Shown here: piece by piece, positions 44,189 to 54,952 of the stretch | Numbering within the stretch: the stretch's first letter is position 1 | How the letters are laid out: each line of letters opens with the position of its first letter | From: Lonicera japonica | Taxonomy: Eukaryota; Streptophyta; Magnoliopsida; Dipsacales; Caprifoliaceae | NCBI GenBank assembly: GCA_021464415.1 | Contig: CM038466.1 | Coordinates: forward strand, 20,399,017-20,463,016 | DNA length: 64,000 bases | Direction of reading: 5' to 3' | Program-made: the position numbers and the translations under genes | The notes under the pieces: model-generated | Seen by the model: only the letters and a program-made list of their open reading frames with translations | What the model was told of the DNA's origin: nothing | The model's database searches: none

Positions 44189-44817
44189 TAAGGATTTACG
44201 AAATGGGTACAGTTGGTTTTCCTCAAGAATTATTAATGGTGAAGAAGTTAAGATGATGATAGTGAAGATGAAAATGAACAATTAATTAATTAGGTTTTTT
44301 AGGGATTTGAGAAAGTATATTGGTGAAGATGAAGATGAACGGTTACTTTTACTTGTGGCTTTGGTTTGTATTGGTGTATAGGATAAAAAGGTATATGAAG
44401 GAGATCAAATCACTTTTTTTATTGACTTAACGACAACAAATGATCAACTGACAGAATCGTCAAAAATAGGTACCAAAGTTCCAAAAAAATTAAAAAAAAA
44501 TACCATAATACTAATATATAAAAAAATAGATGTTAAAATTTAATTATAGTAAACTTTGAGTACCTAAATACAAATCACCCTAAGATATTCTATTGAGGGG
44601 GAAAAGCACATTATTACGGCTATAAACATAACGTGTCAAAAATGTATAGCCTGTTCACGCTTTACGGTAACACTGCGCCGAGTAAAGTTAATTGCGCCGC
44701 ACAGTCTGTCCGAATTAAAAAATAAAATAAACCGACCGATTCCCCAAACGGACGGTGGGGATCATCCTTCGCTACTTCCGAAAAGATGTGAGAGAGAGAG
44801 AGAGAAAAAAAAGGCCA

Positions 44818-45007
44818 TGACGTCATAAAGACGGCGACAAATGGACGCGCCGTATACTGACGTGTCGTGGGAGAAGGTTAGAGTGGGGCCCCAAGTGATA
44901 GGTAAAGCCCGAATAGAGCGGGAGGAAAACGAAGGTACACGTGGAACTTTGGGTGTTGTCACATCCGCGGCCACCTTGGCCCCACATCCGCATGGGCGCC
45001 ACGTCAC
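44818..45007. promoter_or_regulatory. Cluster of four ACGT-core motifs in a GC-rich island
   Basis: TGACGTCA (44818-44825), TGACGTGT (44858-44865), ACACGTGG (44937-44944) and GCCACGTCAC (44998-45007) fall within 190 bp. They sit in a stretch clearly richer in GC than its surroundings, preceded by a GA run (about 44789-44804). These are bZIP-type sites (ABRE, G-box, C-box). No gene start is evident next to it; the GRAS ATG is 3.5 kb downstream. The small frames here show no domain. Confidence 0.45.
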
Positions 45008-45120
45008 TATCGACCCACTCCCACAGTGACCCTGCGTGGACTAAAGCCACAAAGGTTCTTTAGTCTTCATTTGATCGAAATTTTAAATTTAAAGTGCGCT
45101 ACTGCATTTGATCGTTTTTT

Positions 45121-45724
45121 TAGGGAAAATACATTAAACTTCGGTTAATCGGCGATTTCCTAAATTATTTTACTTAATGCAAATTTTTTTATATTATTGT
45201 CGCTTTACATTTCATTTTTACTTGGTTTAAAATTGAGAGATTTTCAATAAAAGCACACATATTAGTTATTTCTTATTTTAATAAATTGTAATTTATCCAC
45301 TTATTTAGAATATATTTTTTTTCTTAAAAAATGTGAGGAAATTCTTATTTTAAATATTGAGAATGAAAGTTAAAGTTGATTAGAAAAATAAATAAAGAAA
45401 TATATGAGAGATAAATGGGAAGAGATAAGAAAACTTTTGAGAATTAAATTAGAAGAATAAGCCATATTTATAAAAAGAGGGGGGGGGGGGGGGGGCTGTA
45501 TTTTCAATATTTGTATTTTGAATAGATAAATTGGAGCATTTATGACCATTTATTCGATTATTTAATATCATGTGAGTCCTCTTTTTGAAAATATGACGAC
45601 TTATAATTAGATTGGAGAAAGTGAAAAACAATAATAATATAAGGAGTTTTAGTATCGTGTAAGATTGTTTAGAAGAAGAGATGATAATCCCAAAATATTT
45701 CAGGTTTAATGTATTTTTCCCAAA
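45121..45724. mobile_element. Possible MITE with GGGAAAATACATTAAAC ends
   Basis: AGGGAAAATACATTAAACTT at 45122 faces AGGTTTAATGTATTTTTCCC at 45702, an inverted repeat of about 20 bases with few mismatches. No convincing target duplication, so it may be old or wrongly bounded. Confidence 0.4.
45479..45495 (+). repeat. G17 homopolymer
   Basis: Seventeen G in a row in an AT-rich setting. Could form G-quadruplexes and is prone to sequencing error. Confidence 0.9.
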
Positions 45725-45954
45725 GTTTTGTAAGGGTATTCCACACTAGTCTCTTTTAATTAATAGTCTTTATGTCAAGTATTAAAACGCGAGGGGAACA
45801 ATTTATTTAGCAAAAATTTCTGACTTTGATTTTCTCTAGATATAAACACTTTTTAGCCGATATATTTTTACCACGAGTTAATATTTGTTTTACATTAAAT
45901 GTCATGTGTAGATATAGTGTGAAAAAATTTAATGGAAAAAATATTGTTATGTGT

Positions 45955-45979
45955 AGAGAGAGAGAGAGAGAGAGAGAGC
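45955..45979 (+). repeat. (GA)n microsatellite
   Basis: About twelve GA units following GTGTAGAGA. Confidence 0.9.
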
Positions 45980-46323
45980 ATTGTCAATTGTATTTTTTGT
46001 TGCAACCTGTGAACAATAACGTTAGTGTTGGTTGAGTTATATGGTTTTCAACTTTTTAATTGCCAGTTTCTTGTTCTAAAAAAAGGTATTTAAAAAACAA
46101 AACAAAAACTTAATGTGATTTTTGTAGCAAGGTTTTTAGCATATGCAAAAAAACTTAACGTTGATTTTAAAAAAGTGCAAAAATTCAACTTGTTCTTATT
46201 CTTAGAGAAATAATAATAGCATTTTATTAATTTAACATAAGTATTACTTTGGAAAAGCCATCAATAAAATTACACTGAACAATCATCATCACAAGATCCA
46301 TTAATCAATTTGGGAATAATAAG

Positions 46324-46690
46324 TCATAAACGAAGAACGAAAAGAAGAAGTACGGCGGGCCAATTCATGCGTAACAACGTTACATTTTTCTCCATTATAT
46401 TTGAAAACTCACCGATATCACTCAAAACGGAACCTAACTCATTGAGGGAAGGATTGTGCGACAAAATAAACTTTATTGTTTGAATCGCTCTCAACCACAA
46501 TCCAGGATGTATCCAAAACAATCGCTTGCCCAAGACCAAACGCGATGGTTTTAAGCTTGGCCAACAAAACTTTCGGCACGCCCTCTTTAAAACTAAAGTT
46601 GCACAAAGTAAATCTATCAAAGTGTTCCTCGCACAGTAGCCATATCTTAGTCCCGTGCAATTCAAAATTTAAGATGCGTTACAATTAACT
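46324..46690 (-). pseudogene. RNase H-like relic from a LINE-type element
   Basis: On the reverse strand two overlapping frames complement each other. One gives AKLKTIAFGLGQAI...WIVVESDSNN, the other continues with ILSHNPSLNELGSVLSDIG. Together this order (a helix, VESDS, then NP.L.ELG.VL.DI) is that of the RNase H-like domain (RVT_3) found at the end of plant LINE ORF2 proteins. A frameshift separates the two halves. No reverse transcriptase sequence lies upstream. A captured host RNase H-like gene is the alternative. Confidence 0.5.
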
Positions 46691-48430
46691 TTAACTTAAG
46701 AGTTTGACTCATGGTAGGACAAAATGAGGGGTTTTATTAGTTTATAGGATTAAAAGAGAGACTTAGACCTTTATTCCTTCATTTAAATTTTACTTTTTTT
46801 TTAAAGAAAACTTAAACTTAACTAGTCAAGGATAACAACCAGGATGTAGTACAAGGTCGAGGCCATGAAAAATCTCTGAAGAAGAGTTAATTAACAAAAT
46901 AAGGTGGGTGCTAATTACACACACTATTTTACTCGATAACACTCCATTTCATTTACTCGATCTTATTATACCAAATATGTGCACATTACCTCAGTCTGAT
47001 AGAAGCTACTGTTAAGAACAAAAAAAATACACTTATTCAACTATATGAAACCGAGATAATATGCACATACTCAATGCTATAATAAGAGGTTTATAAATAC
47101 TCCTAAACTCTCACCAACAATTTGTATTGACATTGTAAAAACACACACACACACACATATATATATATACATACTTTTATGAAGAGAGTGAAAAAAAAAT
47201 AAAAATTTACATTAGGCTAGATTTAACAATCCTTAGATTTGTAATTGTGAATTTATCATTACATTAATTCAAAAAGTAAATTTAATAAATATTCTATATA
47301 TGACTGAAAAATCATAAAGTATAATAAAACTATGTTACAGTAGATTTAACAATACATTTATATTTTAATTGTGTGTCAAGTATTGACACAAGTGATGAAC
47401 AAAGGATTTTTAGTTTAAATGATAAAAATATTCATTTAAATTTAGAAAATCTCATATTTGAGTTTCACTCAAACTTAAACATTTGGTGAATTATATTGTT
47501 CAAATTAATCAAATTTGGTATGCAAGTTGCGCTTAAACAAATTTTACAAAAGATATATATAGTATGTGAATTATATTGTTCAAATTAATCAAATTACCTG
47601 TTTAGCATATAATAAATAATTTGTAATGTGAGCAGGATGGATACCTTATCACCTTTTTAGTAATAATTTTTTTATTCACCTACAATTTATTTAATTGCGT
47701 AAATTATCTTATTTATAATTTGTTTTATTGTAAATTGTTTCATTTCAACAAAAAAAATTATATTGTAATTTTTTCTGCATAAACGTGTATGATAGTTATA
47801 TTATGTAATTTCTACTATATCTTTAGTTTTCTTATTTATTAATTTAAGTATTAACTTAATTTTATAACTTTATATACTAATTTATTTTTACAATCAAATA
47901 TTTAAATTATATAATTTATAAATTAAACAATTTTAAATTATTTAATTGATAGGTTGAAAAATAAACAAGCACATATTAATTAGATGAGAAAAATTGATAC
48001 TTTTTCCCTTCATTCAACGGTGTCTTTTTGTAGAAAGGGAAAAATGTTTATTTTTGATAATAATATTATAAAATTAATTATATTTATTGTTAAAGTAATA
48101 CATAATATTAAAAACATAAAATATTTTTTTTAATGTAATATTTTTTTTTAACAAATAGAATATTATTTTAATAATATAAATATTTTTATTCAGAATAATA
48201 TTAATACTTTATAAAAATATTATATCTGTTAAAAAATATCCTTAATAGTATTTTTTTTAAAAATTATTATTAAAAACAATTTTAAAATTCTAAATGTAGA
48301 GTGCTATTGTAATCAACCTTTTATTAATAGTGTAACAAAATTAAAATAAGAAATTATTTGTACACTGATTTTAATATTAGCTCTATGTCGTCACACTAGT
48401 TCGAGTCATAATTCTTTAAAGCTACCACAC

Positions 48431-48543
48431 ACGACTCTCTCTCTCCTCCCTCACTCTCTCTCTACTAACCTCACTCTAACACACACTCTATCCGTCTATT
48501 CCGGTAATGTAGTGATATCTGGCCGGCGAGATTTGGCCGGAGA
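48431..48543 (+). promoter_or_regulatory. Pyrimidine-rich 5' leader of the GRAS gene
   Basis: CT-rich words (CTCTCTCTCCTCCCTCACTC around 48435-48460) replace the AT-rich upstream DNA about 110 bases before the ATG. A short TGGCCGG repeat (48521, 48534) precedes the start. This is a typical plant 5' leader; the start site is not fixed. Confidence 0.5.
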
Positions 48544-50307
48544 ATGGCATATATGTGTGCAGACAGTGGAAATCTAATGGCAATAGCTCAACAAGTCATC
48601 AAACAAAAGCAACAACAAGAAGAACAACAACAGCAACACCACCACCAACAACAACTCACTCCCCTTAACACCTTCTCCCTTGGCCCATGGACCACTACTC
48701 ACCCAGTTTTATCAAATAGTCCAACTTTAGGGTACGGGTTAACCGGGTCGGGATATCCGGACCCGTTCCAAGTCACCGGAGCAGACACAGGCGAGCCTCC
48801 GTTCCCCTTCGCGGACCCCCACCCGACCGGGTTCAGATTTCCAGATTTTGTCGGTGTACCGGGAGGTGAGTTCGACTCAGATGAGTGGATGGAGAGCCTG
48901 ATGGGCGGTGGAGATTCAACGGAGAGCTCCAATCTTCCATCCGGGTGCGACACCTGGCAAAGCAGTAATGATTTCAATCTATACGAAGCCGATCCGTTCT
49001 CTACCTGTCCGAGTCAACTCAGTGCCGCTCCGAGTTCAATATACACAGATCCCAACACTCTCCCGCCGCTTAAGCCGGCCTGGGCCCCGTCTTCACCGTC
49101 GCAGCAGGCAGACGCGGAGGTGAAGGAGCCTAAGGAAGCCACAGACGTGGTGGCCTCGGCGTCGTGTAGTTCTCCAGAAATGAAGTCCTCGAATCCGTTG
49201 TTGAAAGCGCTGGTTGAGTGTGCCAGGCTGACCGAGTCGGACGCGGATACTGCCGTGAAATCGCTGATGCGTGTACGAGAATCCGTGTCCGAGTACGGGG
49301 AACCAACTGAGAGACTCGCATTTTACTTCGCCGAAGCTCTTTACAGCAAAATATCTGTGCAAGCTGGCAAAGCTCCAACGATTTCCGATACTACTTCGGA
49401 AGAATTTACTCTCTCTTACAAGGTTCTTAACGACGCTTGTCCCTACTCAAAATTTGCTCATTTAACAGCAAATCAAGCAATACTCGAGGCGACCGAGAAA
49501 GCTACTAAGATTCATATAGTAGATTTTGGGATCGTTCAAGGGGTTCAATGGGCTGCTTTATTGCAGGCTTTAGCGACTCGACCTGCCGGTAAACCTACCC
49601 GGATCCGAATATCCGGCATTCCGGCCCCGGCTCTGGGTAAATCTCCGGCTGGTTCGCTTTTTGCCACCGGGAACCGGTTGCGTGACTTTGCGAAGCTTTT
49701 GGATCTGAATTTTGAGTTCGAGCCGGTGTTGACGCCGTTTCAAGATCTTGACGGGTCTAGTTTTCGGGTTGACCCGGATGAAGTCCTTGCTGTGAACTTC
49801 ATGCTCCAGCTTTACAACTTGCTTGATGAAACTTACCAAGGCGTAGAGACTGCACTAGAATTGGCCAAATCGCTAAACCCTAGAATTGTTACATTGGGGG
49901 AATATGAAGCGAGCTTGAACCGGGTCGGATTTTTGCGCCGGTTCAAGAACGCAGTTAAGTACTACACGGCGATTTTCGAGTCGCTGGAGCCGAACTTGAA
50001 CAGGGACTCGCCGGAGAGGCTGCAAGTAGAGAGACTATTGTTCGGGAGGAGAATCGCGGGTGTTATTGGACCGGAGGAAGTCGGAATTAGGAGAGAAAGA
50101 ATGGAGGATAAAGAGCGATGGAGAGTTTTAATGGAAACAGCGGGTTTTGAACCGGTTAATTTAAGCCATTACTCGGTTAGTCAAGCAAAGATACTTTTAT
50201 GGAACTATAATTATAGTTCATTGTATACACTGATTGATTCTCCGCCTGGGTTTCTCTCTCTAGCTTGGAATAATGTTCCTCTTCTCACTGTTTCTTCTTG
50301 GCGTTAG
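48544..50307 (+). CDS. GRAS transcription factor, SCARECROW-like 4/7 type, intronless
   Basis: A 587-residue nuclear GRAS-family regulator. The N-terminus (1-215) is variable, with a Gln/His run at 22-37 and Pro/Ser-rich parts, including MESLMGG at 116-122. The GRAS domain follows: LHRI about 216-275 ([15 protein letters not shown]), the VHIID motif as IHIVDFG at 323-329, LHRII about 370-425, PFYRE about 446-490 ([19 protein letters not shown]), and SAW 526-587 ending in SSWR. The GRAS half is full length with no gap, and the single exon is usual for the family. The EYEASLNR form and the N-terminal [19 protein letters not shown] match SCL4/SCL7 as I remember them. The start is chosen at the first ATG after a CT-rich leader. 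Target genes cannot be read from sequence. Confidence 0.93.
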   Translation: MAYMCADSGNLMAIAQQVIKQKQQQEEQQQQHHHQQQLTPLNTFSLGPWTTTHPVLSNSPTLGYGLTGSGYPDPFQVTGADTGEPPFPFADPHPTGFRFPDFVGVPGGEFDSDEWMESLMGGGDSTESSNLPSGCDTWQSSNDFNLYEADPFSTCPSQLSAAPSSIYTDPNTLPPLKPAWAPSSPSQQADAEVKEPKEATDVVASASCSSPEMKSSNPLLKALVECARLTESDADTAVKSLMRVRESVSEYGEPTERLAFYFAEALYSKISVQAGKAPTISDTTSEEFTLSYKVLNDACPYSKFAHLTANQAILEATEKATKIHIVDFGIVQGVQWAALLQALATRPAGKPTRIRISGIPAPALGKSPAGSLFATGNRLRDFAKLLDLNFEFEPVLTPFQDLDGSSFRVDPDEVLAVNFMLQLYNLLDETYQGVETALELAKSLNPRIVTLGEYEASLNRVGFLRRFKNAVKYYTAIFESLEPNLNRDSPERLQVERLLFGRRIAGVIGPEEVGIRRERMEDKERWRVLMETAGFEPVNLSHYSVSQAKILLWNYNYSSLYTLIDSPPGFLSLAWNNVPLLTVSSWR

Positions 50308-53300
50308 ATTAATAGAGTGTTTGGAAGTATAATTAATTGGTTGGTTTTCCTACTTATTTTTTCTTTTCCGTGTTCTGTTTCTTGTGTAGGAACAGACCTT
50401 TTATACTCAAAACTGCCTTGGATGGGCTCTTTTGATGCCAATTGATCAGTTATGAAGCCTGATCTAGTTGAATTTAAGTAGAATTATTTTCGGATTTTAG
50501 CAATTAGAAATCCAAACTAGTATAGAATATTTTGATTAGTTTGAAGTTTGAACCCTTTTTTGGTGATTATAATTATAACCATGTTGTTAATTAACTATGC
50601 ATCCCTGGATTCATCATATATGCGGTTATATCAATATATGACTGATAGAAATTGTGGTTTATGTCCAATTTCAGTGGAATTTGGGTATTTTTTATTTGAT
50701 TTGATTTGATTTCGGATGAATGAATTTGGTAATATGGAAAGAAATTATTTTTCTCAACTGCTCGTTCTTACCTGCATGTACTGCCGCGGGTAAAAATAGG
50801 ATAACTCACTTCGAAGTATGGTTAGTTGATTTTGGTCTAATGATCTTTTCGGGTAAAATGTGATACGCGGTAATGGCAATTAAATTATGTTGTTCTTTCT
50901 TGCACGATTAGTGAAAAACAGAAGATCTACACAAGTGTAGCAACAAGTGGAAAATGTCATTTTCTTTGAGGTACTTAAATGGGCTTATTGACAAAGACTT
51001 GTTGGTAGATCTCTTCTTTTTTAACAAGCTTCCCTGTATATTAAAATCTGTTTTCCTTTATAAAAGCCACTTTCTATTTCCCCTGTTTACATTGTAATGG
51101 CATTTCGGTACTGTGTAAATAGCATAGCATCCAATTAATGGCTGTTCCATTTACTCTGCAAAAGTCCTTTTCTCTCTCTCTCTCTCTAAATCTATTGTCA
51201 CAATTGAGGGAGGCAGTGGCAGAGGAATCAATCAGCCTTTTTGAGCTAATCTCAGTTACATGACCATAGCTGCTGTTGCTGCTGCCGGGATTTGTTGTTG
51301 TTTTCAAGAATGTCCTTGTTCATCATACACAGGGTCCCATTTCCACTTGGGCAGTATAGTTTCTAGCACATTGAATCTAGATCTTTCAGAGAATATGTTT
51401 AAACCTCCAATTTCCGGTTCTTGTTAATTTGTTAGATGCATAAATTATTGCTACTAAGACCAATTCTGTTTTGGCCATATTGTTTCCGCTGAACTTTAAC
51501 GAGTAATGATAGATAGGGAATGCTACGCCAAAAGTATTATAATAGTTTAAAATCATCTTTAATAATAAAAAAATATATATATATATTTTAAAAGATGTAT
51601 ACAAAAATTGCCACTGAAAAATGATTTTCGAATTTTAGAGTGCATTTGTGGGTTATTAATATTATTATCCGAAATTATTCATCTATATTGTCGGCTAAAC
51701 AACTTTGATTCTCAAAATCTTGGCTATCTATCCAGATTCAGATTTCAGCATAGCTGTAACTTTTGCCTTACTGGTAAGTGCACCTTGATCTGTCTTTAAG
51801 TCCGAGATTTGCTGTTCTGAAATTGTGTGCATGTGTTTCAATGCATAATGGAAGATGGGTATTGAATATATATACACGTTGGGGTTCTTTGAATCATTTG
51901 GGTGCTATATGCTCCTGATTAATACAGAGTGAAAGCAAATATTAAAACACAATAATAATAATAATCCAGAGTGAATATATAAAAATATTAATGCAATGAA
52001 AAATGGGCCGGGGGTTAAAAGAGTCCTCTTTCAAATAGAGTAGTTATAAACGCATAAAGAGCACAGAGGAAGTTAGACATACAAAATAATGTGAGTTATT
52101 TTGTTGATTAATAATTGATTATGTACGTAAATTATTTTGCATGGTTACGTGATGAAAGAAGTAGATATGATGAATCAGTCACTAAGTCACAATCTCTAAA
52201 AATGATAAAAGAATGAATAGCAAATTATAGAAGATTAAAAATTTAAGTGATTCAAAAATAATATATAATTTCATTTCATTTCAAATAAAATAAATATAAT
52301 ATTATATAATACATACTCGTATTGATTCGTGATGATGGCGTGGAGTTCTTTCTTTTGACGCAAAAAGCACTAACTAGGAGGATTCTTTCTCCTAGTGCTT
52401 CTTTCTCCACAAATGTCTCTCGATCTCAAAACCGAGGCCTTCTTTCTCCACAAATGTCTGACTTTTGGTTAATCACAACCAGTCCCCAAATTTGAAAAAA
52501 GTATCTCCATATAAAAGTAAAAACTTCCTCTGATACGAAAGATTAATTAATTCCATCGTAATATTTCATACAAAATACTTCCTCTGTTACAAAATATCTC
52601 CAAATTTTAGGAATAACACTAATTTTAACATAATGGTAACAAAATATATAGTAGTCAAGAACACATCTTGTTTACGATTGTAATATTTAATACATTCTGA
52701 CAGAGAAACACAAATTGAATTCGATCTCTCTATTTCAAGCGTCCACAGGAGAATGATGGTACTTTAAATTTGAGATGGTTTATGTCATGTGCTTGTAGCC
52801 ATAGATGTAGTATACAAGCAGATTTTACCTATCACACAAATGAGATAAGAGACGAGAGAAAAAGCAAAAATAAATGAGCATTAGTACGTTGAATTAAAAC
52901 GAGAGAAAAAATAAATAGAAGATGAGCATTATATACATGATCCCAGCCAATAGTTCCGTTAAAATTCTGTTCTTATTGAAAGTCTATTTATTATAACGGT
53001 GATGGAATACAACTAACTGAGCAAAAAGTGTTTATAAAGGAAAATGCCCAATATTAAATTTGTTTGCATGAAATTACCACTGCAAGTAATATTCACTCAA
53101 TTGATACAAATAAATTAACCTCTGCTAAAATAATTCGAACCATAACAATTACAGAAAAAGTTCCAAGTGGCCAATTCAACCCAACTTTCCCTACATTTGG
53201 AAACAACTTATTCATTTAAAGATGACCCACTTGGTTTATTAGTGGCAGGCAAAATCAACAAGGTTTAATGTTCAAGGGCCTGAATTTGGAACCCAAGTTC

Positions 53301-53399
53301 CATTAGTTCTTAATGTGACCCCAAATTATGTAGGATTTATTTATTTTCTGGGGCAAATCCCGCAAAAACGTAGACAAAACAAAACAAACCAAGCTACTG
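50308..53399. other. 3' flank of the GRAS gene and intergenic DNA
   Basis: About 300-500 bases of likely 3' UTR, then AT-rich DNA. A (CT)n run lies at 51170-51187. Around 52360-52475 the 21-base word CTTCTTTCTCCACAAATGTC occurs twice (52398, 52440) next to a small CTAGGAGGATTCTTTCTCCTAG hairpin. Words like TACTTCCTCTGTTACAAAAT (52578) recall a decayed Stowaway end. No gene seen. Confidence 0.55.
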
Positions 53400-53705
53400 C
53401 TAACAACTATTACAATCTGTCAAATCCAAAGACTTCAAGTCCTTATTAGGGAGAGAAAGGGGGACATAACCAAATAGGTCTGGAACGAAGAAGTACCGAC
53501 AGCGCCAACCAATGAGGCACTTTGTGGTTTTCCCTTTTGACATGGGAAAATGATAAATCGAGCAGGCTTGCAAAAAATATGATATCATAGCTAATAAGCT
53601 CACAATCCCAAGGAGGTTTAGGAGAGGGGTGGGAACACCGTACCAACCCATCACATTAGAATTATCGCTTAATTTTGACCACCACCGAGTGCAAACGTAA
53701 CTCAC
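53400..53705 (-). pseudogene. Second LINE-type RNase H relic
   Basis: Reverse-strand frames give LGIVSLLAMISYFLQACSIYHF in one frame and SFSHVKRENHKVPHWLA in another. F.HV.RE.N.VAH.LA is the closing motif of the plant RVT_3 RNase H-like domain at the end of LINE ORF2. A frameshift lies between the halves and the upstream part is missing. Different sequence from the relic at 46324-46690, so a separate insertion. Confidence 0.5.
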
Positions 53706-54524
53706 CTTTTAGATAGAAGAAACAAGCCTTCCTTATAGCCGATTCATCAACTTGAGAGGTACCCAAATTAAACATTCAAGAATATGGCCCTTCTTGTTAC
53801 TGGTACGTAGCACAGGTAACCTTTCGTAATTGCATCATAATTAATCTTGACAAAAGGGGGAGACTAGACTATCTTAAAGGAATGTCTAATTTTTATTTGT
53901 TTATTTATTTTAAATATTATAAATTTGGGAAGAGTAATGCTAATTAAACTAAAGTTCTTGAATAACTCTAAATTATATATAAGAACTTGTCTTATTAGAC
54001 AAAAATGTGACGGGCAAATTCTCATTTTATAATCCCATGAGACGATAACTTTAGATGATAAAAAAAGTGTGCAAAATAAAGGAAGGATAATTTGAAAAAA
54101 ATAAAAATGGTGAGGTGATTAAAGGAGAAAAAGGAAAAGCTTCCAAATTAGGTGGTAAAAAAGACGGGGGAAGGTAAAAACATAGGCTAAAGCCTGCCCA
54201 AGCGTACTTTTAACTCTTTGGATACCATCTGTCTGTCTCTCTCTCTCTAGGTTTGTTAATATTATTATGCTTTGCAAAGAGAGGTCGAAAGACTTGAAGG
54301 CCATTTTCGATTGTCAATTTTACCAATCAAAATTTCTATGCAAGAACATCTATAGCGTCAATCTAAAATTTAGAGTTAAATTTATAAATTGTTTATTAAG
54401 ATTCCATTTGATAGCAACATGAAAATGAAAAGAAAAACAACTAATTTGAGTGAGAAAATAGAAAATAAGTTGATTAGTATAGTGAGATACTCTCCATCTC
54501 ATACTCATTTTTGTGAGTATATGT
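53706..54524. other. Intergenic, no gene seen
   Basis: AT-rich. The GAACATCTATAGCGTCAAT word at 54344 resembles the left end of the GAGCATCCACA MITE family, but no matching partner was placed. Confidence 0.5.
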
Positions 54525-54532
54525 ACTCCATC

Positions 54533-54944
54533 TAGGGATGGCAAAAAAACCCAACCCGGATGGGGTAGGTTAGGGTTTTGCCCACTAAAAACCCGACCCG
54601 ACCCGACCCGCTTGTATATATATAAATATATTAATATAAAAATTATATATATATATATATATATAGTATTTATTTACAAAAAAATAGACATTTTTTTTAC
54701 TGAATGTAGAGCATTAGATTATATACATTAACACATCTTCTCTAATTTATTTATTTTTATATATTTATAAATAATAATGATAATAATTATAATAATTCGG
54801 GGCGGGGCTCCTAGGTATACTTTGCGGGGCGGGTTTGGGTTTTTAAAAAAAAACCTGTCTCGGGTTCGGGGCGGGGTAATATAAATGCGGGTCGGGTTTG
54901 GTAATGGCCAAACCCGCCCCATACCCGACCCGTTGCCATTCTTA
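54533..54944. mobile_element. hAT-like element, 412 bp, 8-bp target duplication
   Basis: Ends TAGGGATGGCAA and (reverse complement) TAAGAATGGCAA. Flanks ACTCCATC (54525-54532) and CCTCCATC (54945-54952) match 7/8. Subterminal CCCGACCCG/CGGGTCGGG repeats on both sides and an AT-rich middle are usual for small non-autonomous hATs. No transposase. Confidence 0.85.
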
Positions 54945-54952
54945 CCTCCATC

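Larger units (their letters stand above)
42007..44580. mobile_element. Mutator-like element, 2574 bp, long terminal inverted repeats, two nested insertions
   Basis: Left end GGGTGATTTGTACTTTGGCA; the right end inverted gives GGGTGATTTGTATTTAGGTA. Similarity extends inward about 140-170 bp on both sides. Flanks TAAAATATT (41998-42006) and TAAGATATT (44581-44589) match 8/9, the target duplication length of MULEs. The interior holds GC-richer non-transposase sequence in two similar stretches (about 42487-42540 and 43364-43424), split by a hAT-like element (42577-43171) and a Harbinger-like element (43550-44188). No MURA domain seen. The GC-rich interior could be captured host sequence (Pack-MULE-like), unproven. 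Confidence 0.85.
44590..48430. other. Intergenic, upstream of the GRAS gene
   Basis: Holds a GC-richer motif island (44640-45060), a possible MULE-like MITE (45121-45724), a G17 run, a GA microsatellite, a LINE-type RNase H relic (46324-46690, reverse strand) and a long AT-rich tail to the GRAS promoter. No intact gene seen. Confidence 0.6.

Noticed and set aside
48699..49839. Antisense and alternate frames within the GRAS gene
   Set aside because: GC-rich coding sequence gives long shadows; only the 587-residue frame has family motifs.
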